A stretch of 64,000 nucleotides of DNA from Prochlorococcus sp. AG-363-B11 (GCA_003278425.1 QCFE01000002.1:62001-126000), one strand, 5' to 3'. Shown: positions 43,703-54,971, counted from the first letter of the stretch. A program made the numbers and translations. The notes: generated from the sequence alone by a model not told the origin.

Positions 43703-44244
43703 TAAGCGTCTTGCATTTCGTAAAAGTCAGGCTGAACATAGTCCTTCCTTAGTGGCCAACCTTTCCAATCTTCTGGCATTAAGAGTCTTTTGGGATGAGG
43801 GTGACCAACAAAATTGACTCCAAACATATCGTATGTTTCTCTCTCCTGCCAATCAGAGCCTCGGAAAATTTGGTACAGAGAAGGAACTTTTAAATCTCCT
43901 TTCCTATCGAGAGATACTTTTAAACGAACCTCTTCTGGCTTCGAACCATGTTTATATTCTTTAATTGCTATTAAATGGTAAAAACAAACTATTTTCTTGC
44001 CTGGACCTTCATCATAGCCTCCTTGGCATTGCAAATAATTAAAACCATACTCCTTTAAGCTTGAAACAATTTCTATTAGTAAATTAGGACTTACATTTAA
44101 AATTTCAATTCCTATATGATCAGGTTCATTAAAGGTATGGGCTAAACCTTTATTTAAAAGTAATTGACTTATTGGACCCCGTTGAGGTCCTATCTCTTTT
44201 TCAACTTGACTATTTTGCTTAATGTCGTTTTGATTTTCATTCAT
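43699..44244 (-). CDS. ndhJ: NDH-1 subunit J
   Basis: [62 protein letters not shown]. Confidence 0.95.
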   Translation of the reverse strand: MNENQNDIKQNSQVEKEIGPQRGPISQLLLNKGLAHTFNEPDHIGIEILNVSPNLLIEIVSSLKEYGFNYLQCQGGYDEGPGKKIVCFYHLIAIKEYKHGSKPEEVRLKVSLDRKGDLKVPSLYQIFRGSDWQERETYDMFGVNFVGHPHPKRLLMPEDWKGWPLRKDYVQPDFYEMQDAY

Positions 44245-44255
44245 GAGATAAAGAG

Positions 44256-45014
44256 TTAGTTACCTTTAGTTTCTTCAACTAGTTCCTCTGATTTAATTTT
44301 TATTTCTTTACCAGCTTCTAATGCTGCTTTCTGACTTTCTGCATTTAAATACGAACCAGTTACTAATGGGTCAATTCTTTTCATTTTATGCTCAATTGTG
44401 AAGTAACGATGCGTTTGATCTATTTTTTCACGTTCGGTAAATGATTCATTCCCTACTTTTTTGCGAAGTTTGATCACTGCATCAAAAATTGCTTCTGGTC
44501 TAGGTGGACATCCAGGCAAATATAAATCAACTGGTATGAGCTTATCTACTCCACGAACCGCTGTTGTTGAGTCTGCACTAAACATGCCGCCAGTTATAGT
44601 GCAAGCACCCATTGCAATGACATATTTAGGATCTGGCATTTGTTCATAAAGTCTCACGAGAGCAGGAGCCATTTTCATTGTTACTGTTCCTGCAACTATT
44701 AAAAGGTCAGCTTGTCTTGGTGAGCTTCTTGGAACAAGTCCAAATCGATCAAAATCAAATCGAGAACCTATTAATGCTGCGAATTCAATAAAACAGCAAG
44801 CTGTTCCATACAGCAGCGGCCATAAGCTGCTCAATCTTGCCCAGTTGTGTAAATCATCTAAACTTGTAAGAATTATATTTTCACTTAAATCGGTCGTAAT
44901 AGAGGGTGCTCCAACTGGACCGCATGTTGCAGACCGAATTTCCCGAACCGATTTTGATGAAGAAAAATTATTCAAAGATTTAGCTCCATTCAAGTGCACC
45001 TTTGCGCCATGCAT
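44256..45014 (-). CDS. ndhK: NDH-1 subunit K (4Fe-4S)
   Basis: [55 protein letters not shown]. Confidence 0.96.
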   Translation of the reverse strand: MHGAKVHLNGAKSLNNFSSSKSVREIRSATCGPVGAPSITTDLSENIILTSLDDLHNWARLSSLWPLLYGTACCFIEFAALIGSRFDFDRFGLVPRSSPRQADLLIVAGTVTMKMAPALVRLYEQMPDPKYVIAMGACTITGGMFSADSTTAVRGVDKLIPVDLYLPGCPPRPEAIFDAVIKLRKKVGNESFTEREKIDQTHRYFTIEHKMKRIDPLVTGSYLNAESQKAALEAGKEIKIKSEELVEETKGN

Positions 45015-45342
45015 ATGCTAGTGCAACTATAAGAATTGAAATGAAAATAAGTGCTTCTATGAAAGCTAGTAAACCGAGTTTATGAAATGCAACCGCCCAT
45101 GGATAAAGAAAAACTGTTTCAACGTCAAAAATAACGAAAACAAGAGCAAACATGTAATATTTGATATTGAATTGAATCCATGCTCCTCCAATGGGTTCCA
45201 TCCCAGATTCATAAGTTAGTTCTCTTTCCCCAGCCTTGCTTTTTGGAGAAATTAGCTTGTTTGTAACGAGGGCAAGAACAGGTACTGCAGCAGATATCAA
45301 GAGAAAACCAAGGAATGCGTCGTAACCCTCAAGAGCAAACAT
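44980..45342 (-). CDS. ndhC: NDH-1 subunit 3
   Basis: [46 protein letters not shown]. Confidence 0.96.
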   Translation of the reverse strand: MFALEGYDAFLGFLLISAAVPVLALVTNKLISPKSKAGERELTYESGMEPIGGAWIQFNIKYYMFALVFVIFDVETVFLYPWAVAFHKLGLLAFIEALIFISILIVALAYAWRKGALEWS

Positions 45343-45427
45343 GATGCATTAAATACTTGATTATTAGTTTGACACTCACTTAAGCGCACTTTCCTCGATA
45401 GAGTTGAGTTGTGTGAAACTGCAAACG

Positions 45428-45859
45428 GTGAGCGATGAACAAAAACCTGCATTAGATAAGGCCAAAGCCAATTCATTTGGCAATAGTCCTATTGATGCAG
45501 ACAAACCATCAGATCAGAAACTTTCAGGCCTAGAAGAGGATCTGAGCCAAAATAGGTTTGAATGTACTGGCTGCGGTTATGTATATGACCCTAAGGAAGG
45601 TTTGCGGAAATATCAAATCGCCCCAGGAACCCCTTTTTTGGAAATAGACCAAGAAACCTTTCGATGCCCTGTCTGCAGAGCACGATATGGTGCTTACAAA
45701 GATATAGGGGCTAAATTTGTACCTAAGGATGGTTTTGAAGATAACGTTGTTTATGGGTTTGGGTTTAATACACTTCCCCCAGGTCAGAAGAATGTTCTTA
45801 TTTTCGGTGGCTTAGCTTTTGCTGCTGCTTGTTTTTTATCTCTTTATTCCTTGCATTAA
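45428..45859 (+). CDS. rub: Membrane-anchored rubredoxin
   Basis: [15 protein letters not shown]...[15 protein letters not shown] plus C-terminal TM; GTG at 45428 (VSDEQKP) preferred over the 45404 start in the track. Confidence 0.9.
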   Translation: MSDEQKPALDKAKANSFGNSPIDADKPSDQKLSGLEEDLSQNRFECTGCGYVYDPKEGLRKYQIAPGTPFLEIDQETFRCPVCRARYGAYKDIGAKFVPKDGFEDNVVYGFGFNTLPPGQKNVLIFGGLAFAAACFLSLYSLH

Positions 45860-45866
45860 GAATTTC

Positions 45867-46886
45867 ATGAATCGCTTCATCAACTATTCCATTAATTTAA
45901 TTTTAATTCTTTCTCTTGGTTTTACCTTGACTGGATGCGTGACAACTACTCGTTTACCAGTTGCTGAAGTTAGCCCTTGGGAAGAAATTGAATTGGCAAA
46001 TAATGATAACCCTCTCGATATTGCATTTGTTGATGAAAATCATGGCTTTTTAGTAGGAGCAAATAGGTTGATCCTTGAAACTACTGATGGAGGAATGACT
46101 TGGCAGGAGAGGACTTTAGAAATTCCTAGTGAAGAAAACTTTAGATTAATTAGCATTGACTTCAAAGAAGATGAAGGCTGGATTGTTGGTCAACCCAGTC
46201 TTGTTATGCATACTGAAGATGCAGGACAGAATTGGACTCGTTTATCACTAGGGAGTAAATTACCTGGCGATCCATATTTGATTACAACGCTTGATAAGGA
46301 TTCCGCCGAACTAGCTACTACTGCAGGGGCTGTATATAGAACAAATGATGCAGGTAAGAATTGGGAAGGAAGGGTCGCAGAAGCATCTGGAGGTGTTCGA
46401 GATTTGCGGAGGAGAGAAGATGGTACTTATGTCAGCGTAAGTAGTTTAGGCAACTTTTTCGTGACTTTAGATAGTGGCGAGCAAGCTTGGCAGTCTCATC
46501 AGAGAGCAAGTAGCAAAAGGGTGCAAACATTAGGATTTAAGCCTGATGGACAATTATGGATGCTTTCCCGCGGAGCGGAAATTCGTCTGAATGACCAATC
46601 TGATGATTTTGAAAGTTGGTCAAAGCCAATAGTCCCTTTAGTAAATGGATACAACTATATGGATATGGCATGGGACCCTAATGGTGGAATTTGGGCTGGT
46701 GGAGGAAATGGGACACTCTTGCTTAGTAAAGATGATGGAAAAACATGGAAAAAAGATCCAATTGGTTACGCAACGCCAACAAACTTCATTCGAATACTTT
46801 TTCTAGAAAATTCCCTTGGTAATTCGCCTAAAGGCTTTGCCCTAGGGGAAAGAGGGCATGTTTTACGCTGGATTGGATACTCATAA
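45867..46886 (+). CDS. ycf48: PSII assembly factor Ycf48/HCF136
   Basis: Lipoprotein-like start [28 protein letters not shown] (ATG 45867); repeated WT-type beta-propeller motifs ([20 protein letters not shown]); upstream of psbEFLJ. Confidence 0.94.
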   Translation: MNRFINYSINLILILSLGFTLTGCVTTTRLPVAEVSPWEEIELANNDNPLDIAFVDENHGFLVGANRLILETTDGGMTWQERTLEIPSEENFRLISIDFKEDEGWIVGQPSLVMHTEDAGQNWTRLSLGSKLPGDPYLITTLDKDSAELATTAGAVYRTNDAGKNWEGRVAEASGGVRDLRRREDGTYVSVSSLGNFFVTLDSGEQAWQSHQRASSKRVQTLGFKPDGQLWMLSRGAEIRLNDQSDDFESWSKPIVPLVNGYNYMDMAWDPNGGIWAGGGNGTLLLSKDDGKTWKKDPIGYATPTNFIRILFLENSLGNSPKGFALGERGHVLRWIGYS

Positions 46887-46985
46887 ATAGCTTCTAATCC
46901 ACAACGCTCTGTAACCATGCTGATACACCTGCTGTAACTTTTAGATAGACCCTTGTAGGATCTAGCAGCTAATACGCGTGAGGCT

Positions 46986-47234
46986 ATGGCTGCCGGCTCC
47001 ACCGGGGAACGCCCGTTTTTTGAGATCATTACCAGTGTCCGTTATTGGATTATCCATGCCGTGACTCTGCCCGCGATCTTTATCGCAGGATTCTTATTTG
47101 TGTCAACAGGACTTGCCTATGACACATTTGGAACTCCTAGACCAGACACCTATTTTCAGGCTTCTGAAACTAAGGCTCCAGTAGTGTCACAACGCTTTGA
47201 ATCCAAAGCACAACTTGACCTGCGCCTGAAATAA
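46986..47234 (+). CDS. psbE: Cytochrome b559 alpha subunit
   Basis: [49 protein letters not shown]. Confidence 0.97.
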   Translation: MAAGSTGERPFFEIITSVRYWIIHAVTLPAIFIAGFLFVSTGLAYDTFGTPRPDTYFQASETKAPVVSQRFESKAQLDLRLK

Positions 47235-47237
47235 CCA

Positions 47238-47384
47238 ATGACAAACTCTTCTTCTCCCTTACAGGCTGTTGAAGTCCGCACCTATCCAATCTTTACGGTG
47301 CGTTGGCTTGCAGTTCATGCACTGGCTATCCCAACAGTATTTTTCTTGGGTGCTATTGCAGCAATGCAGTTCATCCGTCGTTGA
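47238..47384 (+). CDS. psbF: Cytochrome b559 beta subunit
   Basis: 48-aa ORF read by eye: [48 protein letters not shown]. Not in the supplied track. Confidence 0.96.
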
Positions 47385-47405
47385 TTTACGACTTATTTTT
47401 TAGCC

Positions 47406-47525
47406 ATGCAAGTTAATCCAAATCCAAACAAGCTTTCGGTTGAGCTGAACCGAACAAGCCTTTATTTAGGGCTGCTGCTTGTTTTTGTTCTCGGGATTTT
47501 GTTCTCAAGCTATTTCTTTAATTAA
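47406..47525 (+). CDS. psbL: Photosystem II protein PsbL
   Basis: 39-aa ORF read by eye: [39 protein letters not shown]. Confidence 0.96.
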   Translation: MQVNPNPNKLSVELNRTSLYLGLLLVFVLGILFSSYFFN

Positions 47526-47539
47526 ATTCTTCTTTAATC

Positions 47540-47737
47540 ATGAGCTCTAAATTAAAGGGACCTGATGGTCGTCTCCCAGACAGACTTTCTGATGGTCGTC
47601 CAGCTGTTTCTTGGGAACGTCGTTGGACTGAGGGGCAGTTACCTTTATGGTTAGTTGCCACTGCAGGTGGTATTGCAGTTATTTTTGTATTGGGAATCTT
47701 CTTTTATGGTTCTTATACAGGTGTTGGATCAGCTTGA
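47540..47737 (+). CDS. psbJ: Photosystem II protein PsbJ
   Basis: [38 protein letters not shown]. Confidence 0.95.
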   Translation: MSSKLKGPDGRLPDRLSDGRPAVSWERRWTEGQLPLWLVATAGGIAVIFVLGIFFYGSYTGVGSA

Positions 47738-47764
47738 TTTCCTCAACTGGTTTTAAATATGCTT

Positions 47765-48709
47765 TTATTTATTGAACTTGCCCCAGTAATTTTCAGTAAA
47801 TAGATTTATTTTTTCACGAGTTAGTGCTGATACCTTTTCCTTTGAGGTCATAAGACTATTCTTTAGTGCTTTGTGAGCCTCACTTTGAGGCCTAATAGAA
47901 GAGATTCGTCTAGCTATAGCTTCTACTATTGCTGTGGCTAGTTTTGCATTTATTGAAAGATTTTCGATGACCATATCTACAGTTACATTTCCAAAACCTT
48001 CGTGCCAACAGTCATAGTCGGTAACCATAGCCAGAGATGAATAAGCTATCTCTGCTTCTCTGGCAAGTCTTGCTTCAGTATGATTTGTCATTCCTATGAC
48101 ATTGCAACCCCAACTTCTGTAAAGCCTTGATTCAGCACGAGTTGAGAATGCAGGACCTTCCATTGCAAGATAGGTCCCATCTCTATGGAGTTGACGACCT
48201 TCTGGCATAAGTTGCTCGCCTTCTTCCGCAACTAATCTAGATAATGTTGGACAAAAAGGATCAGCCATTGTGACATGCGCGACTGCACCATCTCCAAAGA
48301 AGGTAAGAGGCCTTTGATGAGTCCTGTCAATAAATTGATCAGGAACAACCAAATCTAATGGCCTTACTTGTTCTTGTAATGACCCAACTGCAGACGGCGA
48401 AAGAATCCATCTAACATTTAGTGATCGCAAGGCCCATATATTTGCTCTGTAAGGAATTTCGGTTGGGGTAAAAGTATGATGTCTTCCATGACGAGCCAAG
48501 AAAATAACCTCCATTCCGCCTAGATTACCAATACGTAAATTGTCAGATGGTTTCCCATATGGGGTTTCTATCTCAACTTCTTTGACATTCTCAAGGTTTT
48601 CTATTGAATAAAGTCCGCTGCCTCCTAGAACCCCAAGCCTTGCGTTGTTTAAAAAGCCAGGCTTGGAATCTTTTTCAAGAATCTTTGGAGGAAAATGCTG
48701 GTTGATCAT
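47765..48709 (-). CDS. mtnP: S-methyl-5'-thioadenosine phosphorylase
   Basis: LGVLGGSGLYSIENL, TPYGKPSDNLRIG, FLARHGRHHTFTPTEIPYRANIWAL, GMTNHTEARLAREAEI. Confidence 0.94.
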   Translation of the reverse strand: MINQHFPPKILEKDSKPGFLNNARLGVLGGSGLYSIENLENVKEVEIETPYGKPSDNLRIGNLGGMEVIFLARHGRHHTFTPTEIPYRANIWALRSLNVRWILSPSAVGSLQEQVRPLDLVVPDQFIDRTHQRPLTFFGDGAVAHVTMADPFCPTLSRLVAEEGEQLMPEGRQLHRDGTYLAMEGPAFSTRAESRLYRSWGCNVIGMTNHTEARLAREAEIAYSSLAMVTDYDCWHEGFGNVTVDMVIENLSINAKLATAIVEAIARRISSIRPQSEAHKALKNSLMTSKEKVSALTREKINLFTENYWGKFNK

Positions 48710-50890
48710 CTTGTATTAGCAGGGGGTGGTCATGCTCATGCACTTGCTTTGTTGAGATGGGCAATGAAGCCTAAATTAAGACCAAAGTGTTTAATCACTT
48801 TGGTAAATCGAGATAGCTCAACAATTTATTCAGGAATGTTTCCTGGTCTTGTAACTGGCCTTTATCAATTAGATGAGGCCTCAATAGATTTAAGGAGGCT
48901 TGCTGATAGGGCAGGAGTTTCTTTAGTTGTCGGAGAAATAGATTCATTAGACCTCTATCAGAATAGATTGTTTTTGCACAAGCGCCCTTCAATAGGATTT
49001 TCTAGATTAAGTTTGGATGTTGGGTCTGAAACTTTTATAGATGATGCTACTGCTCAAGTAATTAAAAATAAAAGTCTTTCAGTTCCTATTAAGCCCTTTG
49101 AAAAATGCCTTGAATGGATAAAACTTTTTGATAAGAGTTCTTTAGAGGATAATCACGATCCGCTAACGGTTATCGGATCAGGTCTTGCTGCTTTGGAAAT
49201 TGTCTTTGCACTTAGAGCCAGATGGCCCTCAAGGCAATTAAGATTGCAAGCTTACAAAGAAAAACTCAATCTAAGCTTCAAGCAGGAACTTTCTTTAGCA
49301 AAGATTGAGATCACTCATCCCACAGAGCCTATTTTTGGTCCTGTCTTGATTTGTACAGGTAGTAAAGCACCGAATTGGTTAAAGAACAGTGGCTTAGATG
49401 TAAATCATGTTGGCAGAGTAGTAACACATTCAACATTCTTGGTGTGTGGTCGTTTTGATGTGTTTGCCGTGGGAGACTGTGGTTTACTTGGCAAGAGTAA
49501 GCCACCACCAGCTGGTGTATGGGCTGTGAAGGCTGCAGTCCCCTTGGCGAAAAATATTGAGAGATCTTTTTCTAATCGACCACTTTTAACTTGGAAACCT
49601 CAGAAATATGCTTTGCATTTAGTAGGTGCTAATAGGGAAGGACTTTCCCCCATTGCTTGGATGCTTTGGGGACCTTTAGTTCTTGGCCCTTACAAATTCT
49701 TTTGGCAATGGAAAAAAAGAATTGATAGGAGCTTTATTCAGAAATTTATCAATATTGAAGCGATGCATAATTCGAAAGATAACCAATTATCTTGTCGAGG
49801 TTGTGCTGCAAAAATGCCTTTCCAACCTCTGCAAAGTGCTTTAAGAGAAGCTGAACTCTCAGAATTAAGTGAATATCCAGAAGATGCTGCTCTTGTGAAA
49901 TCATCTTTAGAGGCAGGTTATTGGGTTCAAAGTGTTGATGGGTTCCCTGCGTTGGTGAGTGATCCTTGGTTAAATTCTCGACTTACGACTTTGCATGCAT
50001 GTTCAGATTTGTGGGCCAGGGGTGTTTATGTATCTTCTGCGCAACCTGTTATTACTATTCCATCTGTTGGTGGATTTCTCCAGACAGAAATTTTGACCCA
50101 ATGTCTTTTAGGAATTAAGTCGGCTTTAGAACCTCAAGGTGCTGATCTGATAGGTGGTCATACTTATGAATCAAGGTCAGCTTTAGATCGCAATATTAAT
50201 CTAGGAATTGCAATTTCTCTTTCAATTAATGGCTTCTTACCTCCAGGGGAGGTGCTTTGGGATAAAGGTGGACTTAATCCTGGCGACTCTATTCTTCTTA
50301 GTAGAGGAATTGGTAGTGGTGTAATCTTTGCTGCTGCAATGCAAGGATCTTGTCCTTTTAACTTTGTCGATAATGCATTATTAACTCTTTCTAAAAGTCA
50401 ACACCAATTGATCGCGAATCTTCATGCAAGAGTTATTGATTCTTCAAATCAACATTTAGTTCATGCATGTACTGATATCACAGGGTTTGGGTTACTAGGT
50501 CATTTAGGTGAAATGATCAAGGCAACAAATCTGAGAAGGCTGAAAGCAAAATTGCCCTCAATTAAAGTTGATCTTATTGGAGAGGCAATTCCAACTTTAA
50601 GTGGAGCAAAAACTCTTCTTGGGCAGGGGTTTGAAAGTACATTTTCTCCTGCAAATAAGATTTTCTTGAATTTATTGAATTCAAATGATCATTTCTCACC
50701 ATATGTAAATATAATTTCAGAAAATGGACTCTTAAATAATTCTGAATTAGAGCTTATTAAAAAACTGTTAGTAGATCCTCAAACATGTGGCCCATTAATT
50801 ATTTCTTGTAATTCAGATTTAGCAAAAGAACTTGTTAAGAATTCATCTTGGTGTCGAATTGGATTAGTTGACTTTCTTAAAAGAGTTTGA
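48695..50890 (+). CDS. selD: NDH2-like oxidoreductase / selenide, water dikinase fusion
   Basis: N-terminal FAD/NAD domain (LVLAGGGHAHALALLRW, FAVGDCG) fused to SelD (CRGCAAKM, SVDGFPALVSDPW, DITGFGLLGHLGEM, DPQTCGPLII). Confidence 0.93.
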   Translation: MLVDHLVLAGGGHAHALALLRWAMKPKLRPKCLITLVNRDSSTIYSGMFPGLVTGLYQLDEASIDLRRLADRAGVSLVVGEIDSLDLYQNRLFLHKRPSIGFSRLSLDVGSETFIDDATAQVIKNKSLSVPIKPFEKCLEWIKLFDKSSLEDNHDPLTVIGSGLAALEIVFALRARWPSRQLRLQAYKEKLNLSFKQELSLAKIEITHPTEPIFGPVLICTGSKAPNWLKNSGLDVNHVGRVVTHSTFLVCGRFDVFAVGDCGLLGKSKPPPAGVWAVKAAVPLAKNIERSFSNRPLLTWKPQKYALHLVGANREGLSPIAWMLWGPLVLGPYKFFWQWKKRIDRSFIQKFINIEAMHNSKDNQLSCRGCAAKMPFQPLQSALREAELSELSEYPEDAALVKSSLEAGYWVQSVDGFPALVSDPWLNSRLTTLHACSDLWARGVYVSSAQPVITIPSVGGFLQTEILTQCLLGIKSALEPQGADLIGGHTYESRSALDRNINLGIAISLSINGFLPPGEVLWDKGGLNPGDSILLSRGIGSGVIFAAAMQGSCPFNFVDNALLTLSKSQHQLIANLHARVIDSSNQHLVHACTDITGFGLLGHLGEMIKATNLRRLKAKLPSIKVDLIGEAIPTLSGAKTLLGQGFESTFSPANKIFLNLLNSNDHFSPYVNIISENGLLNNSELELIKKLLVDPQTCGPLIISCNSDLAKELVKNSSWCRIGLVDFLKRV

Positions 50891-52153
50891 ATTAGATCCT
50901 TTTCTGTATTCTCTAAGTTCTATTTCTCTAAGCCTTTTTAACTCTTGGCCTAAAGCCGGTCCCGGTTTCCATCCTTTGCTTAAAAGTTCTTTGGCTGTTG
51001 TCTTGGCTTTTATTAGACGCCATCTTCCCCACCATCTTAATAATTGTTTCCAAAGTGGATTCCCTAAACATATTGTTATACCTATTGAGGTTGGACTCCA
51101 GTTCGCTGATTCAATCTCCTTGCACCACCTTTGGATATCCCAACCTTCTGTTGCTTTTGAACAATAGAGTGAATGAAAATGCTTATTGATTGAAGTGCTT
51201 TCTCTTAAATAGTTTTGATCAGAATGAGATAAATCTAACCGTTTTGCAATATCAACTGGATTGACAGCATTGGCAATCAAGGCAGTCAATGGATTGATTC
51301 CTAATCGATTAGCCCAATTAATCCTTCTCTTCAAGTTATTGTCATCTTGGATTTTTTGATCTATTAAAGTTAATGCTCCCCATTCTTGAAGATATTCAAT
51401 TGCTAACTTCCAATTTTCTTCTTTTTTTAATAAAATATTTAGCTCCTTTTGTAGCCTTGTTGAAATAGCCGGTGGTATTCTGTTAACATTACTTTTTAGA
51501 TAATATTCCCAAGGGCATAGCTTAATTGTTGATTTTATTTGATTTAATGATTCTGTAGATAATTCAAATTTTAATCTTGCTGCATAACGTGCAGCTCGAA
51601 TAATTCTAGTTGGATCCTCCGCAACACTTTTTGAGTGAATAAATTGAATTTTGCGATTAATTATTGCCTCAAATCCATCTAAAGGATCTATTAGTTCATT
51701 TTTCCGAAGGTCTAAGGCGATTGCATTGATTGTGAAATCACGTCTAGATAAGTCATCTTCAATATAAGTTGGATTTATTTCTGGATTTGAAGCAAGTATG
51801 AGGTATTTTTCTACTCTTGCTCTAGCAATGTCTACAGAGATGCCATCTATCTTTAATTCAACAGTTTGATAGTCATTATTGATATTAATGATACTCACTC
51901 TAGAGTCTCCTAAAAGATTTCTTATTTTTTTTGCTAGCTTTTCCGGTTGATCTTCAATGATTAGATCAAGATCATAGAAGTCCTTTTGTGATTGCTTAAG
52001 AGTTAAATTGATAAGATGATCTCGTATGATTCCTCCTACAAGGGCAATTCTTTTAACCCCTGCTTGATCTGCAGCTTTAACTAAGTTCTTTAAAAAACTT
52101 TCAGTTAAGACTGGGAAACTATTTATCAACTCCCGATTTACGGGGGTGACCAT
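50864..52153 (-). CDS. CCA tRNA nucleotidyltransferase / poly(A) polymerase family
   Basis: ALVGGIIRDHL, DYQTVELKIDGISVDIARAR, RRDFTINAIALDLRKNELIDPLDGF, EDPTRIIRAARYAARLKF. Confidence 0.93.
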   Translation of the reverse strand: MVTPVNRELINSFPVLTESFLKNLVKAADQAGVKRIALVGGIIRDHLINLTLKQSQKDFYDLDLIIEDQPEKLAKKIRNLLGDSRVSIININNDYQTVELKIDGISVDIARARVEKYLILASNPEINPTYIEDDLSRRDFTINAIALDLRKNELIDPLDGFEAIINRKIQFIHSKSVAEDPTRIIRAARYAARLKFELSTESLNQIKSTIKLCPWEYYLKSNVNRIPPAISTRLQKELNILLKKEENWKLAIEYLQEWGALTLIDQKIQDDNNLKRRINWANRLGINPLTALIANAVNPVDIAKRLDLSHSDQNYLRESTSINKHFHSLYCSKATEGWDIQRWCKEIESANWSPTSIGITICLGNPLWKQLLRWWGRWRLIKAKTTAKELLSKGWKPGPALGQELKRLREIELREYRKGSNSNSFKKVN

Positions 52154-52208
52154 GGCTTTAAAAAATAGATTTCTTTTGTATCATTTCTAATATTAATTGG
52201 TTTGGCTT

Positions 52209-54635
52209 TTAAATATCTTCGATTTGCTTTATTGGTGCTAAACGTGGGTCGAGAATTTTTGGACTCATTGTGCCAAATTTAACGGCAATTGATATTTTTT
52301 CACCACTTCCAAAAATGTGAGTAATTTTTCCCTTCCCAAAGCTTGAATGGATAACTAGGTCCCCTACAGCCCAGTGCTTGTTGGGAGAGGGGCCGGAGTT
52401 CAGTCTTCGTATTGAATTAGTCGGACTTTGTTGGGAAAAACTAGAAGAATTGGGAACATAGGAACTTCTATCTACTCGAGTTAAGCGATCGAGGCGTCTA
52501 TCTCTTCTTATTGCCGTCCCCCCAGATAAAGGCATATCTCCTTCAATTAATTCAGAAGGAATTTCAGAAAGGAATATTGAGGCTACAGCAGGTTCTCTCA
52601 TCCCTCCCCACAATCTTCTTTCATTTGCATGAAATAAGAATAATTGTTCTTTCGCTCTTGTTAGACCTACATAGCAGAGCCTTCGTTCCTCTTCTAAAGA
52701 AGCTGGATCATCAAGAGAGCGATAACTGGGGAATAACCCTTGCTCCATACCAACAAGACAAACTATAGGAAACTCAAGACCTTTACTACTGTGTAAGGTC
52801 ATTAGAGTTATTCTATCGAGAGAGTTGTCTTTCTTGTCAGCATCACTAGCAAGGGCTGCTGATTCGAGAAAACTTTCTATGTCAGCGGATTCATTTTCTT
52901 CTTGATATTGCAGTGCAGCATTTACTAATTCTTGAAGGTTCCTACGTCGTTCTTCAGCTTCATCAGTAGCAGTGGCAATAAGCTCTTTAATATATCCAGT
53001 CTGTTCTAAAACTAGTTGAATGATTTCAGATGGATTGGAGATATTTAATTGAGCCTGCAAACTTTGTATTATTTCTCTGAATTCCAACAATCCTTTTGCC
53101 GATCTACCACCTAGCGATCGAATCGCTTCAGAATCAGTCACCATTTCCCATAAGGGTATACCTAATTGACTAGCTGCTTGAGTAAAATTTTGAACAGTTT
53201 TTTTCCCAATACCTCTTTTTGGTACATTTAGTATTCTTAAAAGACTTACACTATCTGATGGATTAATTAATAACTTTAAGTAAGCTAAAATGTCTTTTAT
53301 TTCTCTTCTGTCATAGAACCTTAAACCCCCAACAACTACATATGGTATATTCCAACGAACTAGAGATTCTTCTATTACTCTAGATTGTGCATTAGTTCTA
53401 TATAAAACTGCAATATCACTCCACTTTAAACTAGTGTCAGCTGCATTAATAATTCTTAGCCTATGTACTAATGCTTCGGCTTCTGATATCTCATCATCAC
53501 ATCTTGTTACCTTTATTAAATCACCACTACTACGAGTTGCTTTCAATACCTTGTCTATTCTTTCTTTATTATGTGATATAAGATTATTTGCTGCTTCTAA
53601 TATATTTGAGGTTGAACGATAATTCTCTTCAAGTTTAATAATCTTAGAATTTTTTCTTGTTTCTGTTTTACTGCTAAAATCTTCTTGGAAACCCATTAAA
53701 ATTCTGAAATCAGCTGCTCTAAAGCTATATATACTTTGATCTGCATCTCCTACTACAAAAACAGAACGGTCTTTCCATTTTTTATAAAGAGATGGACTTT
53801 CTCCATTTGTTACCAAAAGCTTAATTAATTCGTATTGAGTCCAGTTAGTATCTTGATATTCATCAACAAGTAAATGTTTAAATCTATAATGCCAGTACTC
53901 TCTGGTCTCTTTATTTTGTTTAAGTAGTTGTACAGGAAGTAAAAGGAGATCGTCGAAATCTAGAGCATTATTTGCGGCTAGTGCTTTTCTATAAATCCTA
54001 TATGCCTGAGCAGTTATTCTGCTTCTTTTACCTTCAGCTTTTGCCTCTAAAGCATCTGGCAATATACCCTGATTTTTTGCATTACTTATTGCCCAACGAA
54101 TTTTTTTAGGCTCAACTCTTTTTGGATCAAGTTGTAAATCCTGAGTAACTATTTCTTTTATTAAACTTTGTGCATCTGTTTCATCATAAATAGAGAAATG
54201 CTTGGTCCAGCTTAATCCTTCTTTATCACTGTATTTCTCAATATCAAAACGAAGTAAACGAGCAAACAATGAATGGAATGTACCTATCCATAGATCCTTT
54301 GTTACTTCTCTATATATGCGAGTCCGGAGTTCATTTTGAACTGATAAATGTAATGTACTTAGTGGTTGCCCTAAATCACTCTCTGCTAGTTTTTTAGCAA
54401 GTAGTATTTCTAACCTTTCCTTCATTTCTCTTGCTGCTTTGTTTGTAAAAGTTACTGCAAGAATCTCGCTAGGATCAACTTTATATCCTGAAATTAAATG
54501 AGCTATTCTATGGGTTAATGCCTTTGTCTTTCCACTCCCTGCGCCTGCAACAACTAGGAGTGGACCTTCGTAATGATTAACTGCTTTTGATTGATCTTGG
54601 TTAAGACCATGAAGGAAGGTGATTTTATTATTCAT
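52209..54635 (-). CDS. UvrD/PcrA-type DNA helicase
   Basis: LNQDQSKAVNHYEGPLLVVAGAGSGKTKALTHRIAHL, HLLVDEYQDTNWTQYEL, TLMTLHSSKGLEFPIVCLVGMEQGLFPSYRS. Confidence 0.96.
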   Translation of the reverse strand: MNNKITFLHGLNQDQSKAVNHYEGPLLVVAGAGSGKTKALTHRIAHLISGYKVDPSEILAVTFTNKAAREMKERLEILLAKKLAESDLGQPLSTLHLSVQNELRTRIYREVTKDLWIGTFHSLFARLLRFDIEKYSDKEGLSWTKHFSIYDETDAQSLIKEIVTQDLQLDPKRVEPKKIRWAISNAKNQGILPDALEAKAEGKRSRITAQAYRIYRKALAANNALDFDDLLLLPVQLLKQNKETREYWHYRFKHLLVDEYQDTNWTQYELIKLLVTNGESPSLYKKWKDRSVFVVGDADQSIYSFRAADFRILMGFQEDFSSKTETRKNSKIIKLEENYRSTSNILEAANNLISHNKERIDKVLKATRSSGDLIKVTRCDDEISEAEALVHRLRIINAADTSLKWSDIAVLYRTNAQSRVIEESLVRWNIPYVVVGGLRFYDRREIKDILAYLKLLINPSDSVSLLRILNVPKRGIGKKTVQNFTQAASQLGIPLWEMVTDSEAIRSLGGRSAKGLLEFREIIQSLQAQLNISNPSEIIQLVLEQTGYIKELIATATDEAEERRRNLQELVNAALQYQEENESADIESFLESAALASDADKKDNSLDRITLMTLHSSKGLEFPIVCLVGMEQGLFPSYRSLDDPASLEEERRLCYVGLTRAKEQLFLFHANERRLWGGMREPAVASIFLSEIPSELIEGDMPLSGGTAIRRDRRLDRLTRVDRSSYVPNSSSFSQQSPTNSIRRLNSGPSPNKHWAVGDLVIHSSFGKGKITHIFGSGEKISIAVKFGTMSPKILDPRLAPIKQIEDI

Positions 54636-54717
54636 AACATGTATATAAAACTAGCTAAATATGTAGGTTTTAAGTATTGTGAAAAGATTTTTTTATAAAT
54701 TTATAAATGATTTCCAT

Positions 54718-54927
54718 TTAATTACTTTCTTTCTGTTTAATAAGCCTATTTAGCATTTTATCTATATTTTCAAGCTCCATATTTTCACTTAGAGTTTTTT
54801 CAATTGTGGATTTCGACATTCGGAGTTTTTGAGACATGTTTATTATTTCTTCTCGAAGTCTATCTCTATAAGTTTTCAATAGCTCTATAGACTCATTTAG
54901 TTCCTTTGAGGTAGCTTGCAAGATCAA
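54718..54927 (-). CDS. Hypothetical 69-aa coiled-coil protein at the edge of the PE cluster
   Basis: MILQATSKELNESIELLKTYRDRLREEIINMSQKLRMSKSTIEKTLSENMELENIDKMLNRLIKQKESN; heptad-like pattern. Confidence 0.6.
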   Translation of the reverse strand: MILQATSKELNESIELLKTYRDRLREEIINMSQKLRMSKSTIEKTLSENMELENIDKMLNRLIKQKESN

Positions 54928-54971
54928 ATATATAAAGCCAATGAGAGGTTAGCTCAAAAAAGTGACAAGTT

